The notes: generated by a model from the letters alone, not told the origin. Counted from the first letter of the stretch, positions 31,893 to 41,329 are shown. The stretch is 50,644 nt of DNA from Deltaproteobacteria bacterium (GCA_030595125.1 JAUVDV010000036.1:1-50644), one strand, 5' to 3'. Program-made: numbers and translations.

Positions 31893-33776
31893 CTAGTTTG
31901 TAACCACGGCGTCGAACTTGCATACCAGACGACAGGCTCCGCACTGTGTGCACTTGTCCTGGTCGATAATATGAACCTGCTTCTTTTCACCGGAGATCGC
32001 GTCTGGCGGGCAAGCCTTCTTGCACACCAGGCACCCGGTACACTTGTCGGGATCAATGGTAAACGTGGTGATATCCCTACAGACGCCTGCCGGGCACCGC
32101 TTGTCGTTTACATGCGCCTCGTACTCTTCCCTGAAATTCTTCAGGGTGGACAGCACCGGGTTGGGAGCCGATTTTCCGAGCCCGCACAGAGACGACACCT
32201 GAATTTCTTTCCCGAGTCGCTGGATCTTCTCCAGGTCTTGCGGCTCACCCTCCCCTCTCGACAGTTTATCGAGCATGGCGTGGAGCTGATATACGCCCTC
32301 ACGACAGGGGACACACTTTCCGCAGGACTCCTCCATCAGGAATTTGAGGAAGTACTTTGCAACGTCAACCATGCAGGTGCGATCGTCCATCACGATCATT
32401 CCGCCGGAACCCATCATGGAGCCCGCCTTCGCGAGCGCATCGAAATCGACGGGGAGATCGAGATGGTCCTCCCCGAGGCATCCGCCCGACGGGCCGCCTG
32501 TCTGCACGGCCTTGAAGGGTCGCCCATCGATTATTCCGCCGCCCATCCCGAAGACCACATCGCGCAAACTGGTGCCCATGGGGACCTCGATGAGACCGGT
32601 GTTGACCACCTTTCCCACCAGGCAGAAGGCTTTTGTCCCGGGTGACTTCTCAGTGCCCCTCGACGTAAACCAATCGCTGCCCTCGTTGATGATTGACGGC
32701 ACACAGGCAAATGTCTCCACGTTGTTGAGGACTGTCGGCTTGTCGCGGAACCCGCGCTGCACCGATCGAACGTACTTGGCCCGAGGTTCGCCCACGCTCC
32801 CCTCGATGCTCCGCATCAACGCCGTGGACTCGCCGCAGACGAAAGCCCCGCCACCGCGCGCCACGCTAATATCGAAATCGAGATCGCTGCCGAGTATCTT
32901 TTTGCCGAGCAATCCGTTCTCCTCGCAGGTCTTCACTGCCAGGCTGAGCCTCTCGACAGCTCTTGGATACTCGTGCCGCACGTAAATGAAGCCCGTGCTG
33001 GAACCGACCGCGTGGGCGCAGATGATCATTCCCTCGATGACGCGGTAGGGATCGCCCTCCATGATGCAACAATCCATGAAAGCGCCGGGATCGCCCTCGT
33101 CGCCGTTGCAGATGACGAAACGCTCATCACCCTCGGCGCTGACGCATGACCGCCATTTTCTTCCGGTGGGAAAACCTCCGCCTCCGCGACCGCGCAGACC
33201 GGATTTCTCGACCTCGGAGATCACCTGGTCGGGATCCATCTTCAGCGCCTTGGCCAGTGAAGAGAACCCACCGGACGCGACGTAGGAATCGAGGCTGTCT
33301 GCAGCCACCGATCCACACCCCTCGAGCGCCACGAGCTCCTGCCCCTTGTAAAAGGGAATATCCGCCCTGCCCTTGAGCCGCTTCTTGTCTTCGGGGTTCT
33401 TGTACAGGAGCTTCTCGACCACCTGTCCGCCCGCGAGGGTCTTTTCCACAATATCTTTGACGGCGGAAACCTTGACCCCGGTGTACAGGATATCATCTGG
33501 AAGGATGTGAACCAGCGGCCCGATCTGGCAAAAACCCTGGCACCCCGTGAGCGAAACAAACAGCGGGTCTTTCTCTTTTCCACATGGCTCAAGCTCGACT
33601 TGCACGGGCAACCCGGCCTTTTTGGACTCCTTGACCAGCGCGTCGTAAACCTCGAACGCTCCGAGCGCCGCGCAACCGGTGCCCGAGCACACGCGCACAT
33701 GTGTCTTCACATTTTCATTGGCCTTGTGTAGCGCTTTTCGACGTGCCTCAAGCTCTTTGCGGTTTGCTATTCCCAT
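31893..33776 (-). CDS. NuoF/HydB-like NAD(P)H-binding flavoprotein subunit
   Basis: This is a 627-residue protein with the domain order of HydB/HndC subunits of electron-bifurcating complexes. A thioredoxin-like [2Fe-2S] domain (CSGTGC...GCQGFC, about 28-85) precedes the FMN/NAD(H) domain (GLRGRGGGGFPTGRKW; NGDEGDPGAFMDC), a SLBB segment, the [4Fe-4S] motif ESCGKCVPCREG and a C-terminal two-cluster ferredoxin (CTGCLVCKKACP, CTQCGACRLVC). It would exchange hydride with NAD(P) and pass electrons to FeS clusters. No membrane arm of complex I is encoded nearby. It is 10 bases downstream of the NuoE-like gene. Confidence 0.96.
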   Translation of the reverse strand: MGIANRKELEARRKALHKANENVKTHVRVCSGTGCAALGAFEVYDALVKESKKAGLPVQVELEPCGKEKDPLFVSLTGCQGFCQIGPLVHILPDDILYTGVKVSAVKDIVEKTLAGGQVVEKLLYKNPEDKKRLKGRADIPFYKGQELVALEGCGSVAADSLDSYVASGGFSSLAKALKMDPDQVISEVEKSGLRGRGGGGFPTGRKWRSCVSAEGDERFVICNGDEGDPGAFMDCCIMEGDPYRVIEGMIICAHAVGSSTGFIYVRHEYPRAVERLSLAVKTCEENGLLGKKILGSDLDFDISVARGGGAFVCGESTALMRSIEGSVGEPRAKYVRSVQRGFRDKPTVLNNVETFACVPSIINEGSDWFTSRGTEKSPGTKAFCLVGKVVNTGLIEVPMGTSLRDVVFGMGGGIIDGRPFKAVQTGGPSGGCLGEDHLDLPVDFDALAKAGSMMGSGGMIVMDDRTCMVDVAKYFLKFLMEESCGKCVPCREGVYQLHAMLDKLSRGEGEPQDLEKIQRLGKEIQVSSLCGLGKSAPNPVLSTLKNFREEYEAHVNDKRCPAGVCRDITTFTIDPDKCTGCLVCKKACPPDAISGEKKQVHIIDQDKCTQCGACRLVCKFDAVVTN

Positions 33777-33786
33777 TGCGCTTATC

Positions 33787-34260
33787 TCAACCTTCCTCGA
33801 TAATTTTCACGATTGTCCCGGGCTTGACGTCGGCGATGTACCGCGTATTCGCGATGACCACCGGCGCCAGCGCGCACGCACCGACACAGTTGACCACCTC
33901 GACGGTGTACTTCATGTCCGGCGTGGTCTCACCGGGGCCCACGCCGAGACCGATGCGCAAATCCTCTACCACCACCGGAGCTCCTCGAATATGACAACTC
34001 GTGCCAAGGCAGACCTTGACGATGGTCTCTCCTCGGGGGACCAGGCTGAACGCCTTGTAGAATGTGGCCACGGAAAACGCCGAGTTCAGAGGCACATCCA
34101 GGTATTCTGCTGCGGCCCTGATCGCTTCCCCGGGAAGATAGTGAATTTCGCTCTGGAGATCCTGCAACAAGTGAACGAGATGACTTCGCTCACCCTTTTC
34201 GAACCTGGCCAGCACGGCGCCGACTTGCTTCATGTCTACCGCGGGAGCAGCATTCATCAT
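33787..34260 (-). CDS. NuoE/HydC-like [2Fe-2S] subunit
   Basis: This is a 157-residue thioredoxin-like protein. Helical N-terminus (LVHLLQDLQSEIHYLP) and the four-cysteine [2Fe-2S] site CLGTSC...CVGAC match NuoE and HydC/HndA. It partners the NuoF-like subunit in NAD(P)H oxidation. The ATG overlaps the stop of the preceding 2-oxoacid oxidoreductase gamma gene by 4 bases (34257-34260), directly coupling translation of the two enzyme modules. Confidence 0.95.
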   Translation of the reverse strand: MMNAAPAVDMKQVGAVLARFEKGERSHLVHLLQDLQSEIHYLPGEAIRAAAEYLDVPLNSAFSVATFYKAFSLVPRGETIVKVCLGTSCHIRGAPVVVEDLRIGLGVGPGETTPDMKYTVEVVNCVGACALAPVVIANTRYIADVKPGTIVKIIEEG

Positions 34261-34797
34261 GCGCCTCCCTTCATTTTCTCACCCTCCGCATACCCCGCCT
34301 CGAAAGCCGCGACATTGGCCGGGATGAACTTGGCCTTGGACGCGAATTCCTTTTCGATCTTGGCGATGGTCACGCTCTTATCCACGATACCGGACCACCC
34401 CACGTATGCGCCGAGCATCACCAGGTTTGCCGCGCGAGCCGTGCCCGCCTTCTTGGCGACATCGTTTGCGGCGATGTTGAGCACCGTGCAATCGTCCCTG
34501 TCGGCGGTGATCGGAATGAGCGACGTGTTCACAACGATGAGGCCGCCCTTCTTGACCCTCGGACCGAACTTCTCCAGGGAGGGTTGATTCATCACCAGCA
34601 ACGCGACCGGTTCGATGATGTAAGGCGATCCCACCGGATCGTCCGATACGCATACGGTCACGTTTGCGGTGCCGCCACGCATCTCCGGACCATAGGAAGG
34701 AAGCCAGCTGACCTCCTTGCCGTCCTCCATTGCCGCGTATGCCAGGAGTTTCCCGGAAAGCAGCATGCCCTGCCCTCCGAACCCCGCCATAAGGACC

Positions 34798-34811
<14 letters not shown>
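34257..34811 (-). CDS. 2-oxoacid:ferredoxin oxidoreductase gamma subunit
   Basis: This is a 184-residue protein with the gamma-subunit signature AGFGGQGMLLSGKLLAYAA at its N-terminus and SYGPEMRGGTANVTV. GGAGGG before ATG 34811 fixes the start, which overlaps the TPP subunit's stop by 14 bases. In four-subunit 2-oxoacid oxidoreductases this subunit contacts CoA and the alpha subunit. It immediately precedes, with a 4-base overlap, the NuoE-like gene. Confidence 0.95.
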
Positions 34812-35561
<750 letters not shown>

Positions 35562-35565
<4 letters not shown>

Positions 35566-36644
35566 TTCCCGCTCCTTGAGCCGCCGACCTTCGCGATTGA
35601 CGCCCTGAGCTGCTCGACCACATCCTCAACAGAGGGAATGATCCCGCCCGCCTTGCCATAAAAATCGATAGGCACGGTTCCCTCCGCGGCGAACTGCACA
35701 TCGAGCAGCATCTGCCCCATATTCATCTCCACGCAAAGAACGCGCTTGCTCCTGTCGATGAGCTCGCGCAGGGGTTTGTACGGAAACGGCTTGGCCGTGA
35801 TGGGTCGGAACAATCCGATGTTGATGCCCTCACCCTTGAGCACGTCGATCGCCGTCTTGCAGATGCGAGCCATCATTCCAAAACCGGTCAAAAGAACATC
35901 GAAGGGCTCCTCGGTGTTGTAGTACTCCCACCGCTGCTCGTTCTCGGTAATGAGCTCGAACTTGGCCTTGAGTTTTTCGTTGTGATCATTGAGTTTCTGC
36001 GCGTCGAGATACAACGAGTTCACGATGCGGCGCTCGCGCCCCTTGCAGCCGGTGAGTGCGTAGTCGGTCGGCCCGAGCGGCTCACCCACCTTGACCTCCG
36101 GAAACTCTACCGGCTCCATCATCTGGCCGATCATCCCGTCGCCGATGAGTATGACCGGGTTGCGGTATTTCTCCGCGAGTTCGAACGCAACGAGCATCAG
36201 GTCAACCGCCTCCTGCACGGAAGCCGGCGCGAGCACTATGAGGTTGAAGTCACCGTGACCCGTGCCCTTGGTGGCCTGAAGATAGTCGCCCTGGGCCGGA
36301 AGAATGCCGCCGAGACCGGGACCGGCGCGCATGATGTTGACGAGCACGCACGGCAGCTCGCATGCGGCGATGTAGGACAGACCCTCCGCCATGAGGCTGA
36401 TGCCGGGCGATGACGATGTGGTCAGAACACGAACACCGACTCCTGCGGCGCCGTAGATCATGTTGCTGGCCGCAACCTCGCTCTCCGCCTGAAGATAGAG
36501 CCCGCCCACCTCCGGCAACCGCCTGGACAGGTACTCGGGCACCTCGCTCTGGGGGGTGATCGGATATCCGAAGAAATGAATGCAACCGGCGCGAATGGCA
36601 GCCTCGCCGATTGCTTCGTTTCCTTTCATCAATACCTTTGCCAT
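35562..36644 (-). CDS. vorB: 2-oxoacid:ferredoxin oxidoreductase alpha subunit, VorB type (3-methyl-2-oxobutanoate)
   Basis: This is a 360-residue protein with the characteristic N-terminus AKVLMKGNEAIGEAAIRAG and GYPITPQSEVPEYL, QAESEVAASNMIYGAA, the TSSSPGISLMAEG segment and IGDGMIGQMMEP. This resembles proteins annotated as 3-methyl-2-oxobutanoate dehydrogenase subunit VorB, so a valine-derived oxoacid is the likely substrate; 2-oxoglutarate remains possible because KOR and VOR are difficult to separate from sequence alone. It lies 15 bases downstream of the small ferredoxin subunit gene. Confidence 0.93.
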
Positions 36645-36659
36645 GATCGGGTCCTTTCC

Positions 36660-36893
36660 CTAGTACGCGAAGAACTCGTATTGCGTTCCCTCGATATACA
36701 CCTCGAGGGCGACCTCCGGGCATGCTATGGCGCACATCCGGCACCCTAAGCAGCGCGATTGGTCAACCGCCGATGCAAACTTGTAACCCTTTGCGTTTAG
36801 GTCACTGGACATCTTCATGATCTCCTGCGGGCAGGCGTCGTTGCAGCGCTCACAACCCTTGCAACGCTCGACCATTACCTGAATCTTGGGCAT
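36660..36893 (-). CDS. 2-oxoacid:ferredoxin oxidoreductase delta (ferredoxin) subunit
   Basis: This is a 77-residue protein. GAGGAG lies 7 bases upstream of ATG 36893. Two [4Fe-4S] motifs (CKGCERCNDACP and CLGCRMCAIACP) carry electrons out of the TPP subunit to external ferredoxin or, here, probably to the adjacent NADH module. It starts 10 bases after the stop of the P-loop ATPase gene. Confidence 0.95.
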   Translation of the reverse strand: MPKIQVMVERCKGCERCNDACPQEIMKMSSDLNAKGYKFASAVDQSRCLGCRMCAIACPEVALEVYIEGTQYEFFAY

Positions 36894-36903
36894 TCCACAC
36901 TCC

Positions 36904-37689
36904 TCACGGTCGAAAGATGGGTTTCGTTCGTGCGGCCGGCATGTTTTCCGGTCGCTCTTCCGGACTATCCTGTTTTTTCCCGGTTCGCAACCAGGGCGGA
37001 AGCATGTTTCTCTCGATAGCAAAAATCGGCACGTCGAGCGCCAGGATCTCGGGCGCTTGCGCAAGCGCTCCCATGGCCGTTACGAACTCCACGGGGACAC
37101 CGCTGACCTTTGAAACTTTCGCGGCGAGATCGTACCCCTCGACGATGACATCGGCGGTGGTCTGATCCACCAGGTGCGAGTTGACGATGAGCCCCGACAC
37201 CTTCAATCTGGACGACTCCTCGATCATCTTCATCATCTTGACGCACCCCTCAACCGTGTCGGTGAAGGGCCGCCGGGAGTTGATGACCTGCAGAAGCGAG
37301 TACGGACCATCCGCCAGAGCCTGGCGAAAAGACGAGAGCATCTTGGCGCCCACATCGTCTCCCCCCACGTCGAAGATAGAGAAATCCTCGCCGGCGGGCT
37401 CGAGCATCGCCTTGATTCGGGGAACCACGATGGGCAGATCCGCGTACTGTTGCTCACCGGGAGGGATCACCACCTCGATGCCGGCGGCCTCCATGAGCGC
37501 CCCCGCCTCGCGGCTGCGAAAATACGGATTGACGATGTCCAGATCGGCGATGACGACCTTCTTGCCGACTGCGGCGAGCCCGAGCGCCAGGTTGACCGCT
37601 ATCTCGGTCTTTCCCGAGCCATAGTTCCCGACGATCATCACCAATCGCTCGGAAGGCTCCCATAAGACAGCGTTTTTATCCACGGCCAT
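36904..37689 (-). CDS. P-loop ATPase of the CobQ/MinD/ParA class at the head of the operon
   Basis: This is a 261-residue protein. AGGAGG is placed 8 bases before ATG 37689. The deviant Walker A GNYGSGKTE (about 21-29) is followed by VVIADLDIVNPYFRSRE and FSIFDVGGDDVG, typical of SIMIBI-class ATPases that assist metal centre or iron-sulfur assembly or partitioning. Similar genes adjoin 2-oxoacid oxidoreductase operons in other anaerobes, which suggests a maturation or assembly role; not demonstrated. The C-terminal tail is Pro/Lys rich. Confidence 0.85.
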   Translation of the reverse strand: MAVDKNAVLWEPSERLVMIVGNYGSGKTEIAVNLALGLAAVGKKVVIADLDIVNPYFRSREAGALMEAAGIEVVIPPGEQQYADLPIVVPRIKAMLEPAGEDFSIFDVGGDDVGAKMLSSFRQALADGPYSLLQVINSRRPFTDTVEGCVKMMKMIEESSRLKVSGLIVNSHLVDQTTADVIVEGYDLAAKVSKVSGVPVEFVTAMGALAQAPEILALDVPIFAIERNMLPPWLRTGKKQDSPEERPENMPAARTKPIFRP

Positions 37690-37807
37690 AGTCTCTTCCT
37701 CCTGGACGAGCGCTGTTTAACGCGTTCGTTCAGATACCTCAATGACTCCCGTCATAGACTACATACTTGATTTGGAACTTTTTAACCTCCAAAACGTCAA
37801 TACACAC

Positions 37808-38731
37808 ATGAATCCAAATCGAATCACCCCCATCGCGCTGGCGGCACTTGTCGCCGTCGCCGTCTCCTGCGGCCCTCGGGACAATCCGACCCCCCAGGCG
37901 CCGCAAGAGCCGATCAGTAACAGTGTGGTCTCGCCGCCCCCCGACGCGCCGGACAACGATGCGTTTGACGCTCACCTGAAAACCGTGGAGTCCCGGGCTC
38001 CCGAGGGTTTCACCGTGGTCCCCGAGCCGCCCTTCGTGGTCATTGGAGACGAGACGCCCGCGCAGGTGGCATCAAGGGCAAGGGGGACCGTTCGCTGGAC
38101 GGTGAAGATGCTTCGACAGGACTTCTTCGCAAAGGATCCTTCCGAGATCATCGACATCTGGCTCTTCAAGGACGATATCTCGTACCGCCACCACGCCCAG
38201 ACCCTGTTTGGCGACAATCCGGACACGCCCTACGGATACTACTCGGCCGCCGACCGCGCCCTCGTCATGAACATCTCCACCGGGGGCGGCACCCTTGTTC
38301 ACGAGCTCGTCCACCCCTTCATGCGGGCAAACTTCCCCGAGTGTCCCGCCTGGTTCGACGAGGGGATGGGTTCACTGTACGAGCAGTCGGCCGGCCGGGA
38401 CGGTCACATCGTGGGTCTGACCAACTGGCGCCTCGCGGGCCTGAAGCAGGCCATAACCGGGGGCGAGGTCCCCTCCTTCGAGGTCCTCACCTCCACCACC
38501 GATATCCAGTTCTACGATCGGGACCCGGGCACCAACTACGGCCAGGCCAGATATCTGTGCCTCTACCTGCAAGAGAAGGGGCTGCTCGTGCCCTACTACC
38601 ACGAGTTCGTCGCCAATCACGATGGGGATCCCACCGGCTACAAGACCCTCATGCGGGTGCTCGACGTGAAGGACATGGCGCAGTTCAAGAAAGAATGGGA
38701 GTCCTGGGTCATGAGCCTCTCCTTCCCGTGA
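37808..38731 (+). CDS. Lipoprotein with a gluzincin-like metallopeptidase domain
   Basis: This is a 307-residue protein. ATG 37808 begins the signal peptide NPNRITPIALAALVAVAVSC (Cys21). After a Pro-rich linker, the domain contains HELVH (zinc motif HExxH) and, about 20 residues later, WFDEGMGSLYE, with Glu in the position of the third ligand as in the DUF1570/M48-like lipoprotein peptidases. The region before it (about 85-165) is alpha/beta. It probably cleaves or binds envelope proteins. It is divergent from the large operon, and 118 bases of shared upstream DNA may carry both promoters. Confidence 0.82.
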   Translation: MNPNRITPIALAALVAVAVSCGPRDNPTPQAPQEPISNSVVSPPPDAPDNDAFDAHLKTVESRAPEGFTVVPEPPFVVIGDETPAQVASRARGTVRWTVKMLRQDFFAKDPSEIIDIWLFKDDISYRHHAQTLFGDNPDTPYGYYSAADRALVMNISTGGGTLVHELVHPFMRANFPECPAWFDEGMGSLYEQSAGRDGHIVGLTNWRLAGLKQAITGGEVPSFEVLTSTTDIQFYDRDPGTNYGQARYLCLYLQEKGLLVPYYHEFVANHDGDPTGYKTLMRVLDVKDMAQFKKEWESWVMSLSFP

Positions 38732-38764
38732 AGTAACACCGCAAAATCCGGAAAATAATCAGAA

Positions 38765-38784
38765 AATAATGACTCCCACTCTTT
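38765..38784 (+). repeat. Repeat family E, copy 1
   Basis: AATAATGACTCCCACTCTTT, found again at 40541-40560 (identical) and 39784-39803 (variant), all in the same orientation. It precedes the L-domain lipoprotein gene. Confidence 0.7.
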
Positions 38785-38828
38785 GAAAAAAGGCATAATG
38801 GATTGTCTGGCAAAGGATCAGACAGACA

Positions 38829-39758
38829 ATGCGATACATAATTTCAATAGTACTTGTGACCGTGTCGGTTGTCGGCGGGTGTGGCAATGTCAATCCAGGT
38901 TCGATTTGCGATGAGGGCGTTCACGAGATTCACGACGCCGACGACTTGGAGGCATTGAAACACTGTACGGCTTTAAGCGGCAGTCTCATCATAGAGGAGA
39001 CGGAAATTGCTTCGATCAGCCTTCCAAACCTCATCTCGGTGGGCAACGTACTGTGGATAATGAACAATGATGACCTTACAGGCTTGGATATGGGCAGCCT
39101 GACATCTGTAGGTTTATCCTTGTGGATCCGCAGCAACAAATCCCTCACCGACCTGAACGGCCTGAGCGCCCTCACCTCGACAGGGGAATTGGAAATAGAA
39201 TGCAACACCGTCATGTCCGATCTGGACGGCCTGAGCGCTTTGACCTCGGTAGATGGGGTCTTTCGAATCTCAAACAACGATGCCCTCACCAACCTGGACG
39301 GCCTGAGCGCCCTCACCTCGGTAGCGGAGAGCTTGGGAATTAGCCACGATGCCGCCCTCACCGATCTGGACGGTCTGAGCGCCCTCACCTCGGTGAAAAG
39401 ATTATATATTTACGACAACGACGCCCTCACCAGCATCGAAGGTCTGAATGCCCTCACCCCGGCGGATGGATTGGTGGATTGTTTCATCGGCGATTGCGCC
39501 GCCCTCACCAACCTCGACGGACTGAACAACATCACCTTGACAAAGTATTTGACGATTAGCAACAACGCCGCCCTCACCAACTTGGACGGTCTCAGCGGTC
39601 TCACCTCGGTGGGGTATTTGGATGTTTACGCCAACGAAACCATTCCCGACTGCGAGGTGTGTGAGTTGCTGGAACAACTTACCACCGCCCCGGATGAGAC
39701 TGAGGTTTACGACAACCTCGACGACACCTGCACCCCGGTCCCCGACAACTGCCCGTGA
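38829..39758 (+). CDS. Lipoprotein with receptor-L-domain/leucine-rich-like repeats
   Basis: This is a 309-residue protein. The signal peptide ends VGGC (Cys18). About nine repeats of 22-25 residues follow, with consensus LTNLDGLSALTSVxxLxIxxNxA, similar to the receptor L-domain beta-solenoid. DNA repeats inside the gene are nearly identical (GACGGCCTGAGCGCCCTCACC), suggesting recent unit duplication. The C-terminus has four cysteines. Lipid-anchored, probably surface-exposed and ligand binding. The gene is bracketed by copies of repeat family E. Confidence 0.85.
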   Translation: MRYIISIVLVTVSVVGGCGNVNPGSICDEGVHEIHDADDLEALKHCTALSGSLIIEETEIASISLPNLISVGNVLWIMNNDDLTGLDMGSLTSVGLSLWIRSNKSLTDLNGLSALTSTGELEIECNTVMSDLDGLSALTSVDGVFRISNNDALTNLDGLSALTSVAESLGISHDAALTDLDGLSALTSVKRLYIYDNDALTSIEGLNALTPADGLVDCFIGDCAALTNLDGLNNITLTKYLTISNNAALTNLDGLSGLTSVGYLDVYANETIPDCEVCELLEQLTTAPDETEVYDNLDDTCTPVPDNCP

Positions 39759-39783
39759 ACCGCATAGGGGGGTAATGCTGGAA

Positions 39784-39803
39784 AACAGTGACTCCCACTC
39801 TTT
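39784..39803 (+). repeat. Repeat family E, copy 2 (variant)
   Basis: AAACAGTGACTCCCACTCTTT-like: GTGACTCCCACTCTTT is shared with copies 1 and 3 in the same orientation. It lies between the L-domain gene and the first PIN-toxin module. Confidence 0.6.
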
Positions 39804-39822
39804 AGAAAGTAGACCGGCGAAA

Positions 39823-40254
39823 TTATGGAACGGTTATCTCGAACGTGTTGAAAACCTCAAAGTCGCGGGAGTTTGACGTGATTATGGCGCGTACGCCGTT
39901 GCTGGCATAGGTGGCGGCCAGCATGGTGTCGAGGATGCGTTTGCGTCCCAGACGGGCGGTGGCCATCCAGTCGGTGAACAGCGCTACGCTCCCGGCGTCG
40001 GGGAAGACCTGCTTCGTCTCCACGGCGTTCCACCACATTGATGCGCGCTCGAGCGCTGCCGGCATCTCCAGGGGACGATCAAAGCGCCTCGGATCGGAGA
40101 CGACGTGCGCAAATTCGGCGATCACCTGCGGAGCCATTGCCAGCAGATCTCCGTCGCCGACCAATTTCTCCAGCAAGGCTCGCGCAGCACTGTGACCGGG
40201 GTGACCGAATACCTCCGCCGCCACAATGAATGTCGTATCCACACCCCTAATCAT
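39823..40254 (-). CDS. vapC: VapC-like PIN-domain ribonuclease toxin
   Basis: This is a 143-residue protein starting at 40254, 8 bases inside the antitoxin gene. PIN acidic residues are in place: Asp6 (RGVDTTF), Glu47 (IAEFAH), the central Asp in RILDTMLAATYA and the final Asp in NSRDFEVF. These coordinate Mg for RNA cleavage. It is paired with the RHH antitoxin gene and is thus a predicted type II toxin. Confidence 0.88.
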   Translation of the reverse strand: MIRGVDTTFIVAAEVFGHPGHSAARALLEKLVGDGDLLAMAPQVIAEFAHVVSDPRRFDRPLEMPAALERASMWWNAVETKQVFPDAGSVALFTDWMATARLGRKRILDTMLAATYASNGVRAIITSNSRDFEVFNTFEITVP

Positions 40255-40480
40255 CCAACATCTCCGCGAGTAAGTCATCGTCCGCCCCGAGAGGTGCGTG
40301 CACTTCTCCCAGCGAAAGGGGTCCAAAATCGAGAATGCTCGATCGCCGGGCCAGCCGTGTATCGTGATATTGGGCCATCGCCTCGCGAATCAATTCAGAC
40401 GCTGTTCGGTCGTTTGCCCGAGCGTATACCTGAAAGGCACGGTAGATCGGCTCGGATACATTGATGGTTATTACTTTCAT
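40247..40480 (-). CDS. Ribbon-helix-helix (CopG-type) antitoxin
   Basis: This is a 77-residue protein. The N-terminal beta strand MKVITINVSEPIYRAF and following helices (DRTASELIREAMAQYH) are characteristic of RHH dimerisation and DNA binding. The C-terminal acidic tail (DDDLLAEMLDD) would bind the toxin. It overlaps the PIN gene start by 8 bases. A promoter and palindromic operator overlap its 5' end; the transcript may be leaderless. Confidence 0.88.
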   Translation of the reverse strand: MKVITINVSEPIYRAFQVYARANDRTASELIREAMAQYHDTRLARRSSILDFGPLSLGEVHAPLGADDDLLAEMLDD

Positions 40481-40482
40481 AC

Positions 40483-40514
40483 ATACATGGTAATGTATTT
40501 ACAGAATGAGTCAA
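40483..40514 (-). promoter_or_regulatory. Promoter and palindromic operator of the RHH-PIN module
   Basis: On the minus strand, -35 TTGACT (40509-40514) and -10 TACCAT (40487-40492) are separated by 16 bases. The perfect inverted repeat ATACAT-GGTA-ATGTAT (40483-40498) overlaps the -10. The antitoxin ATG is at 40480, about 7 bases after the -10, so the mRNA may be leaderless; no Shine-Dalgarno is visible. Confidence 0.5.
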
Positions 40515-40540
40515 CCTCACGCCGCCAAAAACAATCGGAG

Positions 40541-40560
40541 AATAATGACTCCCACTCTTT
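40541..40560 (+). repeat. Repeat family E, copy 3
   Basis: Identical to copy 1 (38765-38784). It separates the RHH-PIN module from the AbrB-PIN module. Confidence 0.7.
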
Positions 40561-40668
40561 CAGAAACTCTTCCAGAAGCAACTGCGCACTTTTGCAGTCT
40601 TTCTTTACTTTATCATTTCTTCTTTACTTTTGACCGTTATGCGTTACTTTATAAAAAAAGGAGGAAAC

Positions 40669-40911
40669 ATGACTGTTTCCATGGTTTCCGAGAAAGGGCA
40701 GATCACCTTGCCGGCTGCCGCGAGGCGCAAGGTTGGGATTAAGCCCAGGGATCGGGTTGTGATAGAAACCACTGACGACGCCATTATTATCAGACCGGTG
40801 GCGGACTTCTTCGAGTTAGAAGGCTTTCTCGGCGATGCGTTACCCGAGAAAACGGAACAGGAGGCGATGGCAAAAGCGGTCGCTGAACACCGTCTGAAGG
40901 ACACTCCATGA
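40669..40911 (+). CDS. AbrB/MazE-type (swapped-hairpin) antitoxin
   Basis: This is an 80-residue protein. AGGAGG at 40659-40664 fixes ATG 40669. The N-terminus is a typical SpoVT/AbrB domain (VSEKGQITLPAAARRKVGIKPRDRVVIETTDDAIIIRPV) which binds DNA as a dimer; the helical C-terminus would wrap around the PIN toxin. It overlaps the PIN gene by 4 bases (ATGA). Confidence 0.92.
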   Translation: MTVSMVSEKGQITLPAAARRKVGIKPRDRVVIETTDDAIIIRPVADFFELEGFLGDALPEKTEQEAMAKAVAEHRLKDTP

Positions 40912-41315
40912 GAGCGGTGTTTCTGGATACAAATGTTTTTCTGCGATTCTTCACGAGTGACGACGACGGTCAGCACGAGCTGGCGGCCAGGCTCTTTCGC
41001 AAGGCAAAAAAGGGCGCGATCTCACTGATTACAGGTCCACCGGTTCTGTTTGAAATAGCCTGGACCTTGCGGGCGGCCTACAAGCAGCCCAATGAAAAGA
41101 TTCTGGATGTCATTGAAGCCGTTACTGCCTTGCCGGGCATTACACTTACGGACAAGGATGTCGTCGAAAGAGCCCTCCCCCTCGCGAGAAACACCGGCCG
41201 AGAGTTCGCCGATGCGTACATCGTCGCGTTGGCCGAGATTGCCGGCGCGGACGAAATTGCGACTTTCAACACCAGTCATTTTAAAAAACTGGGAGCAACC
41301 GTATATCGCTTTTGA
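40908..41315 (+). CDS. vapC: VapC-like PIN-domain toxin
   Basis: This is a 135-residue protein. Asp7 (FLDTNVF), Glu49 (LFEIAW) and Asp102 (FADAYIVALAE) fit the PIN active site. The fourth acidic position, usually in a D near the last strand, is replaced in ATFNTSHF, a variation seen in some PIN proteins. The gene overlaps the AbrB-type antitoxin. It ends 14 bases from the stop of the convergent lipoprotein gene. Confidence 0.9.
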   Translation: MRAVFLDTNVFLRFFTSDDDGQHELAARLFRKAKKGAISLITGPPVLFEIAWTLRAAYKQPNEKILDVIEAVTALPGITLTDKDVVERALPLARNTGREFADAYIVALAEIAGADEIATFNTSHFKKLGATVYRF

Positions 41316-41329
41316 ACTGGAACCTTGGT

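Noticed and set aside
38829-39758. CRISPR-like array in the L-domain gene
   Set aside because: The regular DNA repeats are in frame and encode protein repeats; spacing is that of leucine-rich units, and no cas genes exist in the window.
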